Below, in pieces: positions 1 to 7,391 of a DNA stretch of 64,000 nucleotides; the stretch's first letter is position 1, and each line of letters begins with the position of its first letter. Where the stretch lies: the NCBI RefSeq assembly GCF_900102015.1, contig NZ_FNAT01000007.1, positions 62,001 to 126,000 of the forward strand, read 5' to 3'. The position numbers and the translations under genes are program-made. The notes under the pieces are model-generated. The model was given only the letters and a program-made list of their open reading frames with translations. It ran no database searches and was not told the DNA's origin. This DNA is from Limimaricola pyoseonensis. Its GTDB lineage: Bacteria; Pseudomonadota; Alphaproteobacteria; Rhodobacterales; Rhodobacteraceae.

Positions 1-419
1 TCGTCTACCGCCGCGAGCGCGCGAAGATGGGCGCGAGCTGCTACGAGCAGGACCTCGCCGCCTCGCGCGGGGTGCGGCTGGTGTTCGAGGCGATGCCGGT
101 GCGGCTGATCGGCGATGACCGTCTCGAAGCGGTCGAGTTCGAGTACACCGAGGCCGGCCCGGAGGGGCTGCGCGGCACCGGCGAGACCTTCCGCCTCGCG
201 GCCGACCAGCTGTTTAGGGCCGTGGGCCAGACGCTCGGCACGGTTGAGGGCGTCGAAACCGCACACGGCAAGATCGTGACGCAGGGTTCCGGGCGCACAA
301 ATCTGGACAAGGTCTGGGCCGGTGGGGACTGTGCCCTTGGTGGCGACGATCTCACGGTCACGGCCGTGGCGCAGGGTCGGGATGCCGCCGAGGACATCCA
401 CAGCATGCTCACGGGTTAG
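1..419 (+). CDS. preT: NAD-dependent dihydropyrimidine dehydrogenase subunit PreT (3' part)
   Basis: This is the last 138 codons of a gene that starts left of the window; the first complete codon is at 3. The visible part begins VYRRERAKMGAS and carries the end of an NAD(P)-binding glutamate-synthase-beta-like fold, including a WAGGDCALGG motif that in this family closes the FAD site. PreT is the flavin/NAD(P) subunit that passes electrons to PreA for reduction of uracil and thymine to their dihydro forms in the cytoplasm. The assignment rests on this tail plus preA lying 400 bases downstream. The iron-sulfur N-terminus cannot be seen. A generic glutamate-synthase-like oxidoreductase is the alternative, but the context argues for PreT. 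Confidence 0.85.
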   Translation, partial: VYRRERAKMGASCYEQDLAASRGVRLVFEAMPVRLIGDDRLEAVEFEYTEAGPEGLRGTGETFRLAADQLFRAVGQTLGTVEGVETAHGKIVTQGSGRTNLDKVWAGGDCALGGDDLTVTAVAQGRDAAEDIHSMLTG

Positions 420-423
420 ACAA

Positions 424-810
424 ATGGCATTCACCGGCATTTTCATCCTGCCGCTTCCGGTCGACGACCAGGACCGCGCGCTCGCGTTCTACCGCGACGT
501 GGTCGGCATGGAGGTCGCTCTCGACGCCGAGCTCGACGACGACTGGCGGATGATCATGATGAAGCTACCGGAGACCCGCACCAAGATCCAGTTCGCGCGC
601 CGCCACGAGGTGAGCTACGCCGACGAGGTGCCGGTGCTCTACCTCGAATGCGGCGATCTCGACGGCGAGATCGAGCGCCTCAAGGCGGCGGGCGTGCGCT
701 TTGCCGGCAAGCCCGCAGAGTTGCCCTGGAACGAGAACGAACGCTTCGCGATGTTCCTCGACAGCGAGGGTAACACCATCGTGATGCATTCCACGCCACC
801 CGCAGGATAA
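424..810 (+). CDS. VOC (glyoxalase/bleomycin resistance) family protein
   Basis: A 128-residue single-module VOC protein starting at the ATG at 424, four bases after the preT stop; the open frame continues upstream to 322 but only by overlapping preT. The pattern is typical of the family: LPLPVDDQDRALAFYRDVVG at the start, a middle strand VPVLYLECGDLD, and a C-terminal MFLDSEGNTIVMH, with the Glu/His-type metal positions of the fold. VOC proteins bind a metal and act as isomerases, dioxygenases or sequestering proteins; the substrate here cannot be read. It lies between preT and preA and is clearly cotranscribed with them, so a role on pyrimidines or their reactive breakdown products is a fair inference but unproven. 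Confidence 0.85.
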   Translation: MAFTGIFILPLPVDDQDRALAFYRDVVGMEVALDAELDDDWRMIMMKLPETRTKIQFARRHEVSYADEVPVLYLECGDLDGEIERLKAAGVRFAGKPAELPWNENERFAMFLDSEGNTIVMHSTPPAG

Positions 811-821
811 GGGACGATGAG

Positions 822-2126
822 ATGGCCGACCTGACCACCGACTTCCTGGGCATCCGCAGCCCGAACCCGTTCTGGCTGGCCTCGGCGCCCCCCACGGACA
901 AGGAGTACAATGTCAGGCGGGCCTTCGAGGCCGGCTGGGGCGGCGTGGTCTGGAAAACGCTGGGGGCCGAGGGACCGCCGGTGGTCAACGTCAACGGCCC
1001 GCGCTACGGCGTGATCCACGGCGCCGACCGGCGGGTGCTGGGCCTCAACAACATCGAGCTGATCACCGACCGGCCGCTCGAGGTGAACCTCGAGGAGATG
1101 GCGCGGGTCAAGGCGGACTACCCGGACCGCGCCCTGATCGCCTCGATCATGGTGCCCTGCGAGGAAGAGGCCTGGAAGGCGATCCTGCCGCGCGTGGCCG
1201 AGACCAATGCCGACGGGATCGAGCTGAACTTCGGCTGCCCGCACGGCATGAGCGAGCGCGGCATGGGCTCGGCGGTGGGGCAGGTGCCCGAATACATCGA
1301 GATGGTCACCCGCTGGTGCAAGCAGTATTACGACCGGCCGGTGATCGTGAAGCTGACGCCCAACATCACCGACATCCGCAAGCCGGCGGCGGCGGCGCGC
1401 AACGGCGGCGCCGACGCGGTGTCGCTGATCAACACGATCAACTCGATCACCAGCGTCGATCTCGACAGCTTCAGCCCCGAGCCCTCGATCGACGGCAAGG
1501 GCAGCCATGGCGGCTATTGCGGCCCGGCGGTCAAGCCGATCGCGCTGTCGATGGTCTCGGAGATCGCCCGCCACGAGGCGACGCGCGGCCTGCCGATCTC
1601 GGGCATCGGCGGCGTCACCACCTGGCGCGACGCGGCCGAGTTCATGGCGCTGGGCTGCGGCACGGTGCAGGTCTGCACCGCGGCGATGACCTACGGCTTC
1701 CGCATCGTCGAGGAGATGTGCGCGGGGCTCTCGACCTGGATGGACGAGAAGGGCTACCGCAACGTGTCGGACTTCGTCGGCCGCGCGGTGCCGAACGTCA
1801 CCGACTGGAAGAACCTCAACCTCAACTACGTCGCCAAGGCGCGGATCGACCAGGATCTCTGCATAAAGTGCGGCCGCTGCTATGCCGCCTGCGAGGACAC
1901 CAGCCACCAGGCGATCGCGATGAAGCCGGGCCGGGTGTTCGAGGTGATCGACGCCGAATGCGTGGCCTGCAACCTCTGCGTCGACGTCTGCCCGGTCGAG
2001 AACTGCATCGACATGGTGCCGATGGCCGCCGGGTCGACCGATCCGCGCACCGGCCGCGTGGTCTCGCCCGAGCATGCCGACTGGACCACGCATCCCAACA
2101 ACCCCGCGGCGCAGGCGGCCGAGTAG
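822..2126 (+). CDS. preA: NAD-dependent dihydropyrimidine dehydrogenase subunit PreA
   Basis: A 434-residue protein, the usual PreA length. Residues 1 to about 320 form the FMN-binding TIM barrel of the dihydroorotate dehydrogenase type (NFGCPHG near 140, SGIGGV near 262). The C-terminus has two 4Fe-4S motifs, CIKCGRC starting at residue 347 and CVACNLCVDVCP about 38 residues later, which relay electrons from PreT. Together they reduce uracil or thymine with NAD(P)H as the first step of reductive pyrimidine catabolism. The start at 822 is preceded by a purine-rich AGGATAAGGGA. The next two enzymes of the pathway are encoded at 2973 and 4902, supporting a catabolic role. Confidence 0.95.
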   Translation: MADLTTDFLGIRSPNPFWLASAPPTDKEYNVRRAFEAGWGGVVWKTLGAEGPPVVNVNGPRYGVIHGADRRVLGLNNIELITDRPLEVNLEEMARVKADYPDRALIASIMVPCEEEAWKAILPRVAETNADGIELNFGCPHGMSERGMGSAVGQVPEYIEMVTRWCKQYYDRPVIVKLTPNITDIRKPAAAARNGGADAVSLINTINSITSVDLDSFSPEPSIDGKGSHGGYCGPAVKPIALSMVSEIARHEATRGLPISGIGGVTTWRDAAEFMALGCGTVQVCTAAMTYGFRIVEEMCAGLSTWMDEKGYRNVSDFVGRAVPNVTDWKNLNLNYVAKARIDQDLCIKCGRCYAACEDTSHQAIAMKPGRVFEVIDAECVACNLCVDVCPVENCIDMVPMAAGSTDPRTGRVVSPEHADWTTHPNNPAAQAAE

Positions 2127-2156
2127 GCCGGCGGGCCCGTTCCGGGCCGGGCGCCG

Positions 2157-2771
2157 TCAGCCGGGCGGCGCCAGCACCGCCTCGAACATCCGGGTGAGCC
2201 AGGCCTCGGCGCGGGCGAAGGGGTCGGCCTCGCCGAGCACCGCCCGCACCTGCACGTCGAAATCGGCGTAGTGCTGGGTCAGCGCCCAGATCGAGAAGAT
2301 CAGGTGATGCGGGTCGACCGGGCCGATCCGGCCGGCCTCGGACCAGCGCGCGATCAGCGCCGCCTTCTCGTCGACCAGCTGCTTGAGCTCGCGGTCGAGC
2401 ACGGGGCGGGCGCGCGGCGCGCCCTGCAGGATCTCGTTGGCGAAGAGCCGGCTCTCGCGCGGATGCGCGCGGCTCATCTCGAGCTTGCGGCGGACGTAGC
2501 GCAGGATCTCCTGGCGCGGCTCGCCCTCGGGGTCGAGCGCGCGCAAGGGCGCCAGCCACAGGTCGAGCAGCTGCTCGAGCAGCGCGACGTGGATCGCCTC
2601 CTTGGAGGGGAAGTAGTAGAGCAGGTTCGGCTTCGACAGCCCGGCCGACTGCGCGATCCGGTCGAGCGTCGCGCCGCGGAAGCCGCGCGCGGCGAAGACC
2701 TCGAGCCCGGCTTCGAGGATGATCGCCCGGTTGCGGGCCTGGATGCGGGTCTGCGGCGGCGCGTCGGTCAT
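2157..2771 (-). CDS. rutR: TetR-family regulator, RutR-like
   Basis: A 204-residue TetR-family repressor. The N-terminal helix-turn-helix spans about residues 12-58 (RNRAIILEAGLEVFAARGF, then GLSKPNLLYYFPSKEAI), and the rest matches the RutR ligand-binding region, with SIWALTQHYADFDVQV near residue 165. RutR in E. coli senses uracil or thymine and represses pyrimidine breakdown. Here the gene sits in the middle of the pyrimidine-degradation locus, divergent from the ureidopropionase gene, and the intergenic space holds a palindrome of RutR type at 2896-2911. I infer pyrimidine-responsive repression of hyuC and probably of this gene itself. Its stop lies 30 bases from the convergent preA stop. 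Confidence 0.9.
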   Translation of the reverse strand: MTDAPPQTRIQARNRAIILEAGLEVFAARGFRGATLDRIAQSAGLSKPNLLYYFPSKEAIHVALLEQLLDLWLAPLRALDPEGEPRQEILRYVRRKLEMSRAHPRESRLFANEILQGAPRARPVLDRELKQLVDEKAALIARWSEAGRIGPVDPHHLIFSIWALTQHYADFDVQVRAVLGEADPFARAEAWLTRMFEAVLAPPG

Positions 2772-2895
2772 CTGGTCCTCATGCGTCTCGCGCCGGAAAT
2801 AGCGCCATCGCGGGGCAGGTCCTCCCGTTTTTCGGGCATCTGCCGTCGGGGGAAGCGAAATCCTTGACTGGATTCGGGCCTCTGTTAGCGTTCCT

Positions 2896-2911
2896 TTGAC
2901 CGACTGGTCAA
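2896..2911. promoter_or_regulatory. Candidate RutR operator
   Basis: The sequence TTGACCGACTGGTCAA is a perfect 6-4-6 inverted repeat that matches the E. coli RutR consensus TTGACCAnnTGGTCAA at every fixed position but one. It lies 61 bases ahead of the ureidopropionase start and 125 bases from the divergent rutR start. A TTGACT at 2865-2870 could be the -35 of the rightward promoter, placing the operator at or just after the -10; no good -10 is visible, so this part is weak. Confidence 0.8.
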
Positions 2912-2972
2912 ATCAAGGCAGGCCGCCGCACCGCATCGTCCCGCGCCCGGCCGACCCAGACAGGAGACCCGC

Positions 2973-4223
2973 ATGGCTGCGCCCGGAGAGAACCTGAAGA
3001 TCGATGGCGACCGGCTCTGGGCGAGCCTGATGGAGATGGCGAAGATCGGCCCCGGCGTGGCGGGCGGCAACAACCGCCAGACCCTGACCGACGCGGATGC
3101 CGAAGGGCGGGCGCTGTTCCAGCGCTGGTGCGAGGAGGCCGGTCTGACGATGGGCGTCGACGCGATGGGCACGATGTTCGCCCGCCGCGAGGGCGCCGAC
3201 CCGGACGCGCTGCCGGTCTATGTCGGCAGCCATCTCGACACCCAGCCCACGGGCGGCAAGTACGACGGCGTTCTGGGCGTGCTCGGCGGGCTGGAGATCA
3301 TCCGCTCGCTCGACGACATGGGCATCAGGACGAAGCACCCGATCGTGGTCACCAACTGGACCAACGAGGAGGGCACGCGCTTTGCGCCTGCGATGATGGC
3401 CTCGGGCGTCTTCGCGGGCCAGCACGAGCTGGACTGGGCCTATGCGCGCGAGGATGCCGAGGGCAAGCGCTTCGGCGACGAGCTGGAGCGGATCGGCTGG
3501 AAGGGCGACGAGGAGGTCGGCGCGCGCCAGATGCACGCCTTCTTCGAGCTGCATATCGAGCAGGGCCCGATCCTCGAGGCCGAAGGCAAGGAGATCGGCG
3601 TCGTCACCCACGGCCAGGGCCTGTGGTGGCTCGAGGTGCGGCTGACCGGCAAGGAGAGCCACACCGGCTCGACGCCGATGGCCATGCGCGTCAATGCCGG
3701 TCTCGGCATGGCGCGGATCACCGAGGCCGTGCACCGCATCGCCATGGACCACCAGCCCGACGCGGTGGGCGCGGTGGGGCAGGCCAATGTCTACCCGAAC
3801 TCGCGCAACGTGATCCCGGGCCGGGCGGTGTTCACCGTCGACATCCGCTCGCCCGAGCGGGCCAAGCTCGACGCGATGCGGGGAGAGGTCGAAGCCGAAG
3901 CACAGCGCATCGCCGATGAGCTGGGCCTCGGGATCGAGATCGAGCCGGTCGGGCATTTCGATCCCGTCACCTTCGACGGCACCTGCGTCGCGGCGGTGCG
4001 GGCCGCGGCCGATCGCCTGGGCTACAGCCACCGCGACATCGTCTCGGGCGCCGGGCACGACGCCTGCTGGATCAACCGTGTGGCGCCGACGGCGATGGTG
4101 ATGTGCCCGTGCAAGGACGGGCTCAGCCACAACGAGGCCGAGGAGATCACCCAGGACTGGGCGACGAAGGGCGCCGACGTGCTGTTCCATGCCGTGCTGG
4201 AGACGGCGGGGATCGTCGAATGA
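2973..4223 (+). CDS. Zn-dependent hydrolase, beta-ureidopropionase / N-carbamoyl amino acid amidase
   Basis: A 416-residue M20-type amidohydrolase of the hydantoinase/carbamoylase family. Metal ligands can be followed in order: GSHLDTQPTGGKYDG (His near residue 87 and the Asp after it), NEEGTRF, HIEQGP, and GAGHDACW near the end. The ATG at 2973 follows AGGAGA. In this locus it most likely hydrolyses N-carbamoyl-beta-alanine or N-carbamoyl-beta-aminoisobutyrate to the beta-amino acid, CO2 and ammonia, the last step of reductive pyrimidine degradation. Family members also act on N-carbamoyl-L-amino acids or allantoate, so substrate is inferred from neighbours preA and dihydropyrimidinase. It is the first gene after the RutR-type operator. 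Confidence 0.9.
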   Translation: MAAPGENLKIDGDRLWASLMEMAKIGPGVAGGNNRQTLTDADAEGRALFQRWCEEAGLTMGVDAMGTMFARREGADPDALPVYVGSHLDTQPTGGKYDGVLGVLGGLEIIRSLDDMGIRTKHPIVVTNWTNEEGTRFAPAMMASGVFAGQHELDWAYAREDAEGKRFGDELERIGWKGDEEVGARQMHAFFELHIEQGPILEAEGKEIGVVTHGQGLWWLEVRLTGKESHTGSTPMAMRVNAGLGMARITEAVHRIAMDHQPDAVGAVGQANVYPNSRNVIPGRAVFTVDIRSPERAKLDAMRGEVEAEAQRIADELGLGIEIEPVGHFDPVTFDGTCVAAVRAAADRLGYSHRDIVSGAGHDACWINRVAPTAMVMCPCKDGLSHNEAEEITQDWATKGADVLFHAVLETAGIVE

Positions 4224-4234
4224 GGGTCGCGCAC

Positions 4235-4261
4235 TTGACCCGGGCGCGGGGCGGCTATGCT
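4235..4261 (+). promoter_or_regulatory. Possible promoter ahead of lipoprotein gene
   Basis: TTGACC at 4235-4240 and TATGCT at 4256-4261 resemble sigma-70 -35 and -10 boxes, although the 15-base spacing is short. They lie just after the ureidopropionase stop and 34 bases ahead of the lipoprotein ATG. If active, the lipoprotein and perhaps dihydropyrimidinase can be transcribed independently of the upstream gene. Confidence 0.4.
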
Positions 4262-4294
4262 GTATCCCGAACCCGTGATCCTCAGGAGACCCCG

Positions 4295-4753
4295 ATGTCC
4301 CGTTCGCTTCGCCTGCTGCCCCTGCTTGCCGCCCTGCCGATACTCGCCGCCTGCGAGCCCGTGCAGACCGTCGCGGTGCAGCCGCAGCCGGCCCCCGTCT
4401 TTCCCGCGCCGGAGCCGCAGCCCGAGCCGCCGGCGGCGCTGTCGCGCCCCGAAAGCGTGACCACGCAGCCGCTCGACAGCGAGCCCGCGCCGCAGACCGC
4501 CTCGGCCCCGCCGCCCGCGCCCAACGCGATCACCGCGAGCGGCGCGCAGGAAGGCGTCGAGGTGCCCGAGGTCGTGCTGTCGGCGCTGGTGCCGGGCACG
4601 CCGCCCTCGGCGGTGTTCCAGAACGGCGACGGCTGCTACCTCTTCTCGATCGAGCGCACCGAGCCTCTGAGCGGCTACCCGGTGCGCGACGCCAGCGGCG
4701 CGCCGCTGTGCGAAAACGACGACGGCACGGTGGGGCCGCGCCCCGCCAGCTGA
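4295..4753 (+). CDS. Proline-rich lipoprotein with a DGC...C module
   Basis: A 152-residue protein starting at the ATG at 4295 behind CAGGAG. Residues 1-19 are a lipoprotein signal peptide with lipobox LAAC (Cys20), so it should be lipidated and held in the envelope. Residues 25-105 are a flexible, proline- and alanine-rich spacer. The last 45 residues form a small domain with NGDGC and, 25 residues later, the second cysteine in SGAPLC. The same C-x24-C spacing with G-x-P-x-C occurs in the two exported proteins at 49142 and 49726. I do not know a named family or function. Its position between two pyrimidine-catabolic enzymes is probably incidental or gives it shared control. Confidence 0.8.
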   Translation: MSRSLRLLPLLAALPILAACEPVQTVAVQPQPAPVFPAPEPQPEPPAALSRPESVTTQPLDSEPAPQTASAPPPAPNAITASGAQEGVEVPEVVLSALVPGTPPSAVFQNGDGCYLFSIERTEPLSGYPVRDASGAPLCENDDGTVGPRPAS

Positions 4754-4901
4754 GGCCCGTGAGGGGGCGATGCCGGCCGCGCCGCGCGCCGCCGCCCCCG
4801 ACCGGCCCGCCGCACCCCTTTCCCGGTCCGCGCCCGCCCGGCGCGGCCCGGCTATGCGACGCCCCGGTCAACGGGGCCGGACCAACGGGAGAGGGAACGG
4901 C

Positions 4902-6359
4902 ATGGGCACGACGGTCATCAGGAACGGCACCATCGTCACGGCGGATCTGACCTACAAGTCGGACCTGCTCATCGAGGACGGCCGGATCGCCGCGATCGGC
5001 GAGGGGCTGACCGGCGACGAGACGCTGGACGCCACCGGCTGCTACGTGATGCCGGGCGGGATCGACCCGCACACGCATCTGGAGATGCCCTTCATGGGCA
5101 CGCATTCCACCGACGATTTCGGCTCGGGCACCCGCGCCGCGCTGGCCGGTGGCACCACCATGGTGGTCGACTTCGCGCTGCCGAGCCCGGGCCAGAGCCT
5201 GCTCGACGCGCTGAAGGTCTGGCACAACAAGTCGGGGCAGGCGGCCTGCGACTACTCCTACCACATGGCGATCACGTGGTGGGACAAGCAGGTCTTCGAC
5301 GAGATGGAAACGGTCGTGCGCGACCACGGCATCACCACCTTCAAGCACTTCATGGCCTACAAGGGCGCGCTGATGGTGAACGACGACGAGCTCTTCGCCT
5401 CGTTCCGCCGCTGCGCCGAGCTGGGGGCGATCCCGCTGGTGCATGCCGAGAACGGCGACGTGGTGGCCGAGCTTCAGGCGAAGCTCCTGGCAGAGGGCAA
5501 CACCGGCCCCGAGGCGCATGCCTATTCGCGCCCCAGTTCGGTCGAGGGCGAGGCCACGAACCGCGCCATCATGATCGCCGACATGGCGGGCGTTCCGCTC
5601 TACGTCGTGCATGTCTCCTGCGAGGAGGCGCACGAGGCGATCCGGCGCGCCAAGATGCTGGGCAAGCGGGTCTGGGGCGAGCCCTTGATCCAGCACCTGA
5701 CGCTCGACGAGAGCGAATACGCCCATCCCGACTGGGACCACGCCGCGCGCCGGGTGATGTCGCCGCCCTTCCGCGACAAGCGGCACCAGGACAGCCTCTG
5801 GGCCGGTCTCGCCTCCGGCACGCTCTCGGTCGTGGCGACCGACCACTGCGCCTTCACCACCGAGCAGAAGCGCAACGGCGTCGGCGATTTCACCAAGATC
5901 CCGAACGGCACCGGCGGGCTCGAGGACCGGATGCCGATGCTCTGGACCCATGGCGTCAACACCGGCCGGATCACCATGAACGAATTCGTCGCCGTGACCT
6001 CGACCAACAGCGCCAAGATCCTCAACTGCTACCCGAAGAAGGGCGCGATCCTCGTCGGCTCCGACGCCGACATCGTCGTCTGGGACCCCGAGAAGGAAAA
6101 GACGATCACCGCCGGTACGCAGGCCTCGGCGATCGACTACAACGTGTTCGAGGGGCAGAAGGTGAAGGGCCTGCCGCGCTACGTGCTGAGCCGCGGCCAT
6201 GTCTCAGTGCGCGACGGCGAGCTGCACGCGCAGGAAGGTCACGGCGAGTTCGTCGCGCGCGAGCCGCAGGGCGCGGTGAACCGGGCGCTGTCCTCGTGGA
6301 AGGCGCTGACCGCGCCGCGGCCGGTGGAGCGGTCGGGCATTCCGGCGAGCGGGGTTTGA
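4902..6359 (+). CDS. hydA: Dihydropyrimidinase (D-hydantoinase)
   Basis: A 485-residue amidohydrolase, the normal length for dihydropyrimidinase. The ATG at 4902 is chosen because the open frame upstream to 4770 is low-complexity and GAGAGGGAACGGC precedes 4902. The binuclear zinc site is intact: HTH at residues 57-59, the lysine of FKHFMAY near 148 that is carboxylated in the family, LVHAEN, YVVHVSC and VATDHCAF with its aspartate. It opens dihydrouracil and dihydrothymine rings to the N-carbamoyl-beta-amino acids used by the enzyme encoded at 2973. It precedes the ABC importer genes, with 22 bases between stop and the next ATG. Confidence 0.95.
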   Translation: MGTTVIRNGTIVTADLTYKSDLLIEDGRIAAIGEGLTGDETLDATGCYVMPGGIDPHTHLEMPFMGTHSTDDFGSGTRAALAGGTTMVVDFALPSPGQSLLDALKVWHNKSGQAACDYSYHMAITWWDKQVFDEMETVVRDHGITTFKHFMAYKGALMVNDDELFASFRRCAELGAIPLVHAENGDVVAELQAKLLAEGNTGPEAHAYSRPSSVEGEATNRAIMIADMAGVPLYVVHVSCEEAHEAIRRAKMLGKRVWGEPLIQHLTLDESEYAHPDWDHAARRVMSPPFRDKRHQDSLWAGLASGTLSVVATDHCAFTTEQKRNGVGDFTKIPNGTGGLEDRMPMLWTHGVNTGRITMNEFVAVTSTNSAKILNCYPKKGAILVGSDADIVVWDPEKEKTITAGTQASAIDYNVFEGQKVKGLPRYVLSRGHVSVRDGELHAQEGHGEFVAREPQGAVNRALSSWKALTAPRPVERSGIPASGV

Positions 6360-6381
6360 GCGCGGGGTGGAGGGTGCGGCG

Positions 6382-7173
6382 ATGATGAACGCCCCGATCC
6401 CGCAGACGGTCATTTCGGCGCGCGGCATCGATCTGACCTTCGAGACCGCCGACGGGCCGGTGCACGCCCTGAAGGGCGTGGACCTCGACATCGCCAAGGG
6501 CGAGTTCGTCTCCTTCATCGGCCCCTCGGGCTGCGGCAAGACCACCTTCCTGCGGGTGGTCGCCGCGCTGGAGCGGCCTACGGCCGGCGAGGTCTCGGTC
6601 AACGGGCTGAGCCCGGACGAGGCGCGCCGCGCGCGGGCCTATGGCTACGTGTTCCAGGCCGCCGGCCTCTACCCGTGGCGCACCATCGGCGGCAACATCG
6701 CGCTGCCGCTGGAGATCATGGGCTTTGCCAAGGCCGAGCGGGCGCGGCGGGTGCGCGAGGTGCTGGAACTGGTCGAGCTGGGGGGCTTCGAGAAGAAGTA
6801 TCCCTGGCAGCTTTCGGGCGGCATGCAGCAGCGCGCCAGCATCGCAAGGGCGCTCGCCTTCGACGCTGACATCCTGCTGATGGACGAGCCCTTCGGCGCG
6901 CTCGACGAGATCGTGCGCGACCGGTTGAACGAGGAGCTCCTGAAGCTCTGGGCCCGGACCGGCAAGACCACGCTCTTCGTCACCCATTCGATCCCCGAGG
7001 CGGTGTATCTGTCGACCAAGATCGTGGTGATGAGCCCGCGCCCGGGCCGGATCACCGACGTCATCGACAGCCCGCTGCCGCGCGAGCGCCCGCTCGACAT
7101 CCGCGACAGCCGCGAGTTCATCGAGATCGCGCACCGGGTACGCGAGGGGCTGAGGGCCGGGCATGAGGACTAG
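6382..7173 (+). CDS. ABC transporter ATP-binding protein (pyrimidine/nitrate-taurine type)
   Basis: A 263-residue ATPase of the SsuB/TauB/ThiZ type. It has Walker A GPSGCGKTT near residue 47, the Q-loop at YVFQAAGLYPW, signature LSGGMQQR, Walker B ILLMDEPFGALD and the switch histidine in LFVTHSIPEA. The ATG at 6382 is seven bases after GGAGGG; a GTG at 6367 overlaps that site and is unlikely. It should power the two permeases encoded at 7392 and 8336, with substrate delivered by the NMT1/THI5-like protein at 9232. The locus suggests a pyrimidine or hydantoin-like solute. A strong hairpin follows five bases after the stop, so the permease genes may be less expressed or separately transcribed. 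Confidence 0.92.
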   Translation: MMNAPIPQTVISARGIDLTFETADGPVHALKGVDLDIAKGEFVSFIGPSGCGKTTFLRVVAALERPTAGEVSVNGLSPDEARRARAYGYVFQAAGLYPWRTIGGNIALPLEIMGFAKAERARRVREVLELVELGGFEKKYPWQLSGGMQQRASIARALAFDADILLMDEPFGALDEIVRDRLNEELLKLWARTGKTTLFVTHSIPEAVYLSTKIVVMSPRPGRITDVIDSPLPRERPLDIRDSREFIEIAHRVREGLRAGHED

Positions 7174-7177
7174 GAAA

Positions 7178-7206
7178 GGCCTCCCGCCCGTTCGGAGCGG
7201 GAGGCC
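7178..7206 (+). terminator. Perfect hairpin after the ATPase gene
   Basis: GGCCTCCCGC is followed by a nine-base loop and its exact reverse complement, giving a 10-bp stem starting five bases after the stop codon. There is no T-tract, so it may act as a partial terminator or as an mRNA end-protecting structure between the ATPase and permease genes. Confidence 0.55.
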
Positions 7207-7270
7207 CGTAGCATGGCTACTTCTCTCGCGGTCATCGGCTCGCCAGCCTGTACCGCAGACCGAGGACACA

Positions 7271-7384
7271 CCCTGATGGTTACTTTTCTCTTAAAATACG
7301 CATGGCGGTACGGGTCTGCCCGTTCGACGGCAGGACGGGTCGAAACCGCGGGATATGCGTGTTTGAGGAGAAAAGTAGCAGGGG
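7271..7384. repeat. Inverted pair of a dispersed ~35-bp repeat
   Basis: The left copy is 7271-7308 and the right copy, reverse-complemented, is 7346-7384. Over the central 23 bases (7281-7303 against 7355-7377) they agree at 20 positions, sharing TACTTTTCTC and ACGCAT. Further relatives lie at 55492-55526 and 56309-56347. The pair fills most of the 218-base space between the ATPase and first permease gene and could fold into a long imperfect hairpin. No good coding frame is present here. Confidence 0.75.
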
Positions 7385-7391
7385 TCGCGGA

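Noticed and set aside
639-2093. Long minus-strand frame opposite preA
   Set aside because: Histidine-, arginine- and aspartate-rich shadow of the real plus-strand gene; no motif and it overlaps preA fully. The same holds for other long antisense frames, such as those opposite putA and the oxidoreductase.
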